From: Physcomitrium patens
Lineage: Eukaryota; Streptophyta; Bryopsida; Funariales; Funariaceae
DNA: 64,000 bases
Direction of reading: 5' to 3'
Assembly (NCBI RefSeq): GCF_000002425.4
Contig: NC_037255.1
Coordinates: 10,000,436 to 10,064,435, forward strand
Shown: positions 63,190-64,000 of the stretch, piece by piece
Numbering within the stretch: position 1 is the stretch's first letter
Layout: every line of letters starts with the position of its first letter
Notes under the pieces: generated by a model
What the model was told of the DNA's origin: nothing
What the model saw: the letters and a program-made list of their open reading frames with translations, nothing else
Database searches by the model: none
Translations under genes and position numbers: made by a program

Positions 63190-64000
63190 AATGTAACAAG
63201 GTATAGATAAGATAATTGTATAGATAGATAGAACCATGGAAGTTTCTAGAATTTTAAGGTTAGGTTAGTGGACCACGAAGGACCCATCGTAGAACATTCT
63301 AGAAAGATTTTAGGGTGGTTATTTAGATAGGATCCATCATAGAACTTTCTAAAAAAATCTTAGGGTGATTATCAAGATAGGACCTACCATAGAACCTTCT
63401 AAAAAAGGAATTTAAGGTAGTTTTTTAGGTTGGATCCACCACCTAGGAATATTCTAAAAAGTCCAGGGTAATAGGACAAGGTATAAATAGGACTAATCAG
63501 GGCCTTTTGGAGCATCTAGTCAAGTATGGCTTTAAACCCTTTTTCTTAGTAAATATATTTCAAATTTCAATTCAAAAGTGCTTAAAAAAAAACTCTTCTT
63601 AGTAGCCTCAATCATACATAAACCCTAATTACCTTGTTACTTTCATATTTAAGTAATTTAGATTTTTTTTTGTTAGCCCTAATTTTAATCAGTGAGCTTT
63701 GACAAGCTGTATCTTCTAATCTGATTGTCCACTTAATGTGAAATTTTGTATAAAATTATCAATGTAAGTATTCCTCAAGAAATTTCAGCCCAATCAAACT
63801 TATAAATTGTGAGAAAACTTCCAAAAATTGCACTGATGTCACTTAGCTGTCAACTTGAAAGATAATGTAGAAATTTCAGCAGTGTTTTCTCCTTTTTCAA
63901 CCATTAACTTCAACTAAAAATTGCTGTATAGCTTGACCTTCAAGTCTTCTAATACCATGCCAATTTTCATCTTGATCCATTTACTAGATCTCTAGATATC
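63190..64000 (+). mobile_element. Second LTR-like sequence, running off the right edge
   Basis: Starts around TGTAACAAGGTATAG and contains four imperfect tandem units (63243-63457), a TATA box in GGTATAAATAGG (about 63482-63493) and then a C/T-richer leader. This is the layout of an LTR U3-R-U5. The sequence is unlike repeat R2, so it probably belongs to another element inserted into or next to the gypsy remnant. No coding sequence is visible before the window ends. Confidence 0.4.
63243..63457 (+). repeat. Four imperfect tandem repeats of about 50-59 bases
   Basis: Units begin near 63243, 63303, 63352 and 63402. Each carries a version of TTTAGGGTGGTTATTTAGATA, then GGATCCATCATAGAA and TTCTAA. 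Likely U3 enhancer-type repeats of the LTR-like sequence around them. Confidence 0.75.

Overview
The window looks like nuclear DNA of a land plant, most likely a moss (moderate confidence; a Physcomitrium-like moss would fit, but the species cannot be fixed from sequence alone). The reasons are GT-AG spliced genes for plastid and ER proteins, frequent long (TA)n runs, Ty1/copia remains, and Ty3/gypsy remains whose Gag and protease resemble the Tcn1-type chromoviruses known from mosses and fungi.

Layout. 1-175 is the edge of an unidentified minus-strand gene. About 780-10,000 is very AT-rich repeat territory with decayed LTR-like repeats. 10,000-43,000 is a gene island: HVA22-like membrane protein (minus, 11836-12360); plastid isoamylase ISA3-type debranching enzyme (minus, 16643-19107, one intron); UDP-glucose:glycoprotein glucosyltransferase (plus, 21083-35554, 38 exons that I could place); PsbO, the manganese-stabilising protein of photosystem II (plus, 36283-37482, two exons); and a 13-exon minus-strand gene for a plant protein of unknown function (38912-42535). 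45051-50534 is a nearly full-length but decayed copia element with equal-length LTRs. About 51,000-58,600 is a second gene island holding a NIK-type LRR receptor kinase (plus, 53482-58288, 12 exons). From about 58,600 to the end the DNA is AT-rich again, with a decayed gypsy element and a second, different LTR-like sequence.

The genes are not an operon and share no single pathway. Starch debranching and PsbO act in the plastid, UGGT in ER glycoprotein quality control, HVA22 in ER membrane shaping, and the NIK-type kinase at the plasma membrane. Exon models were built by hand from reading frame, splice consensus and known family sequence. In every complete model except UGGT the exon lengths sum to a multiple of three. 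UGGT is one base short, and the fault maps to one exon.

The most notable observations are three introns with GC donors, a 13-base micro-exon, an apparent one-base frameshift in UGGT, an ISA3 gene with a single intron, a copia primer-binding site matching the anticodon arm of initiator tRNA-Met, and parallel decay of zinc-knuckle cysteines in two unrelated retroelements. I found no CRISPR array, rRNA or tRNA gene and no clearly new multi-gene system. The best candidate for something undescribed is the 413-residue unknown protein, which carries an aspartate-rich motif.
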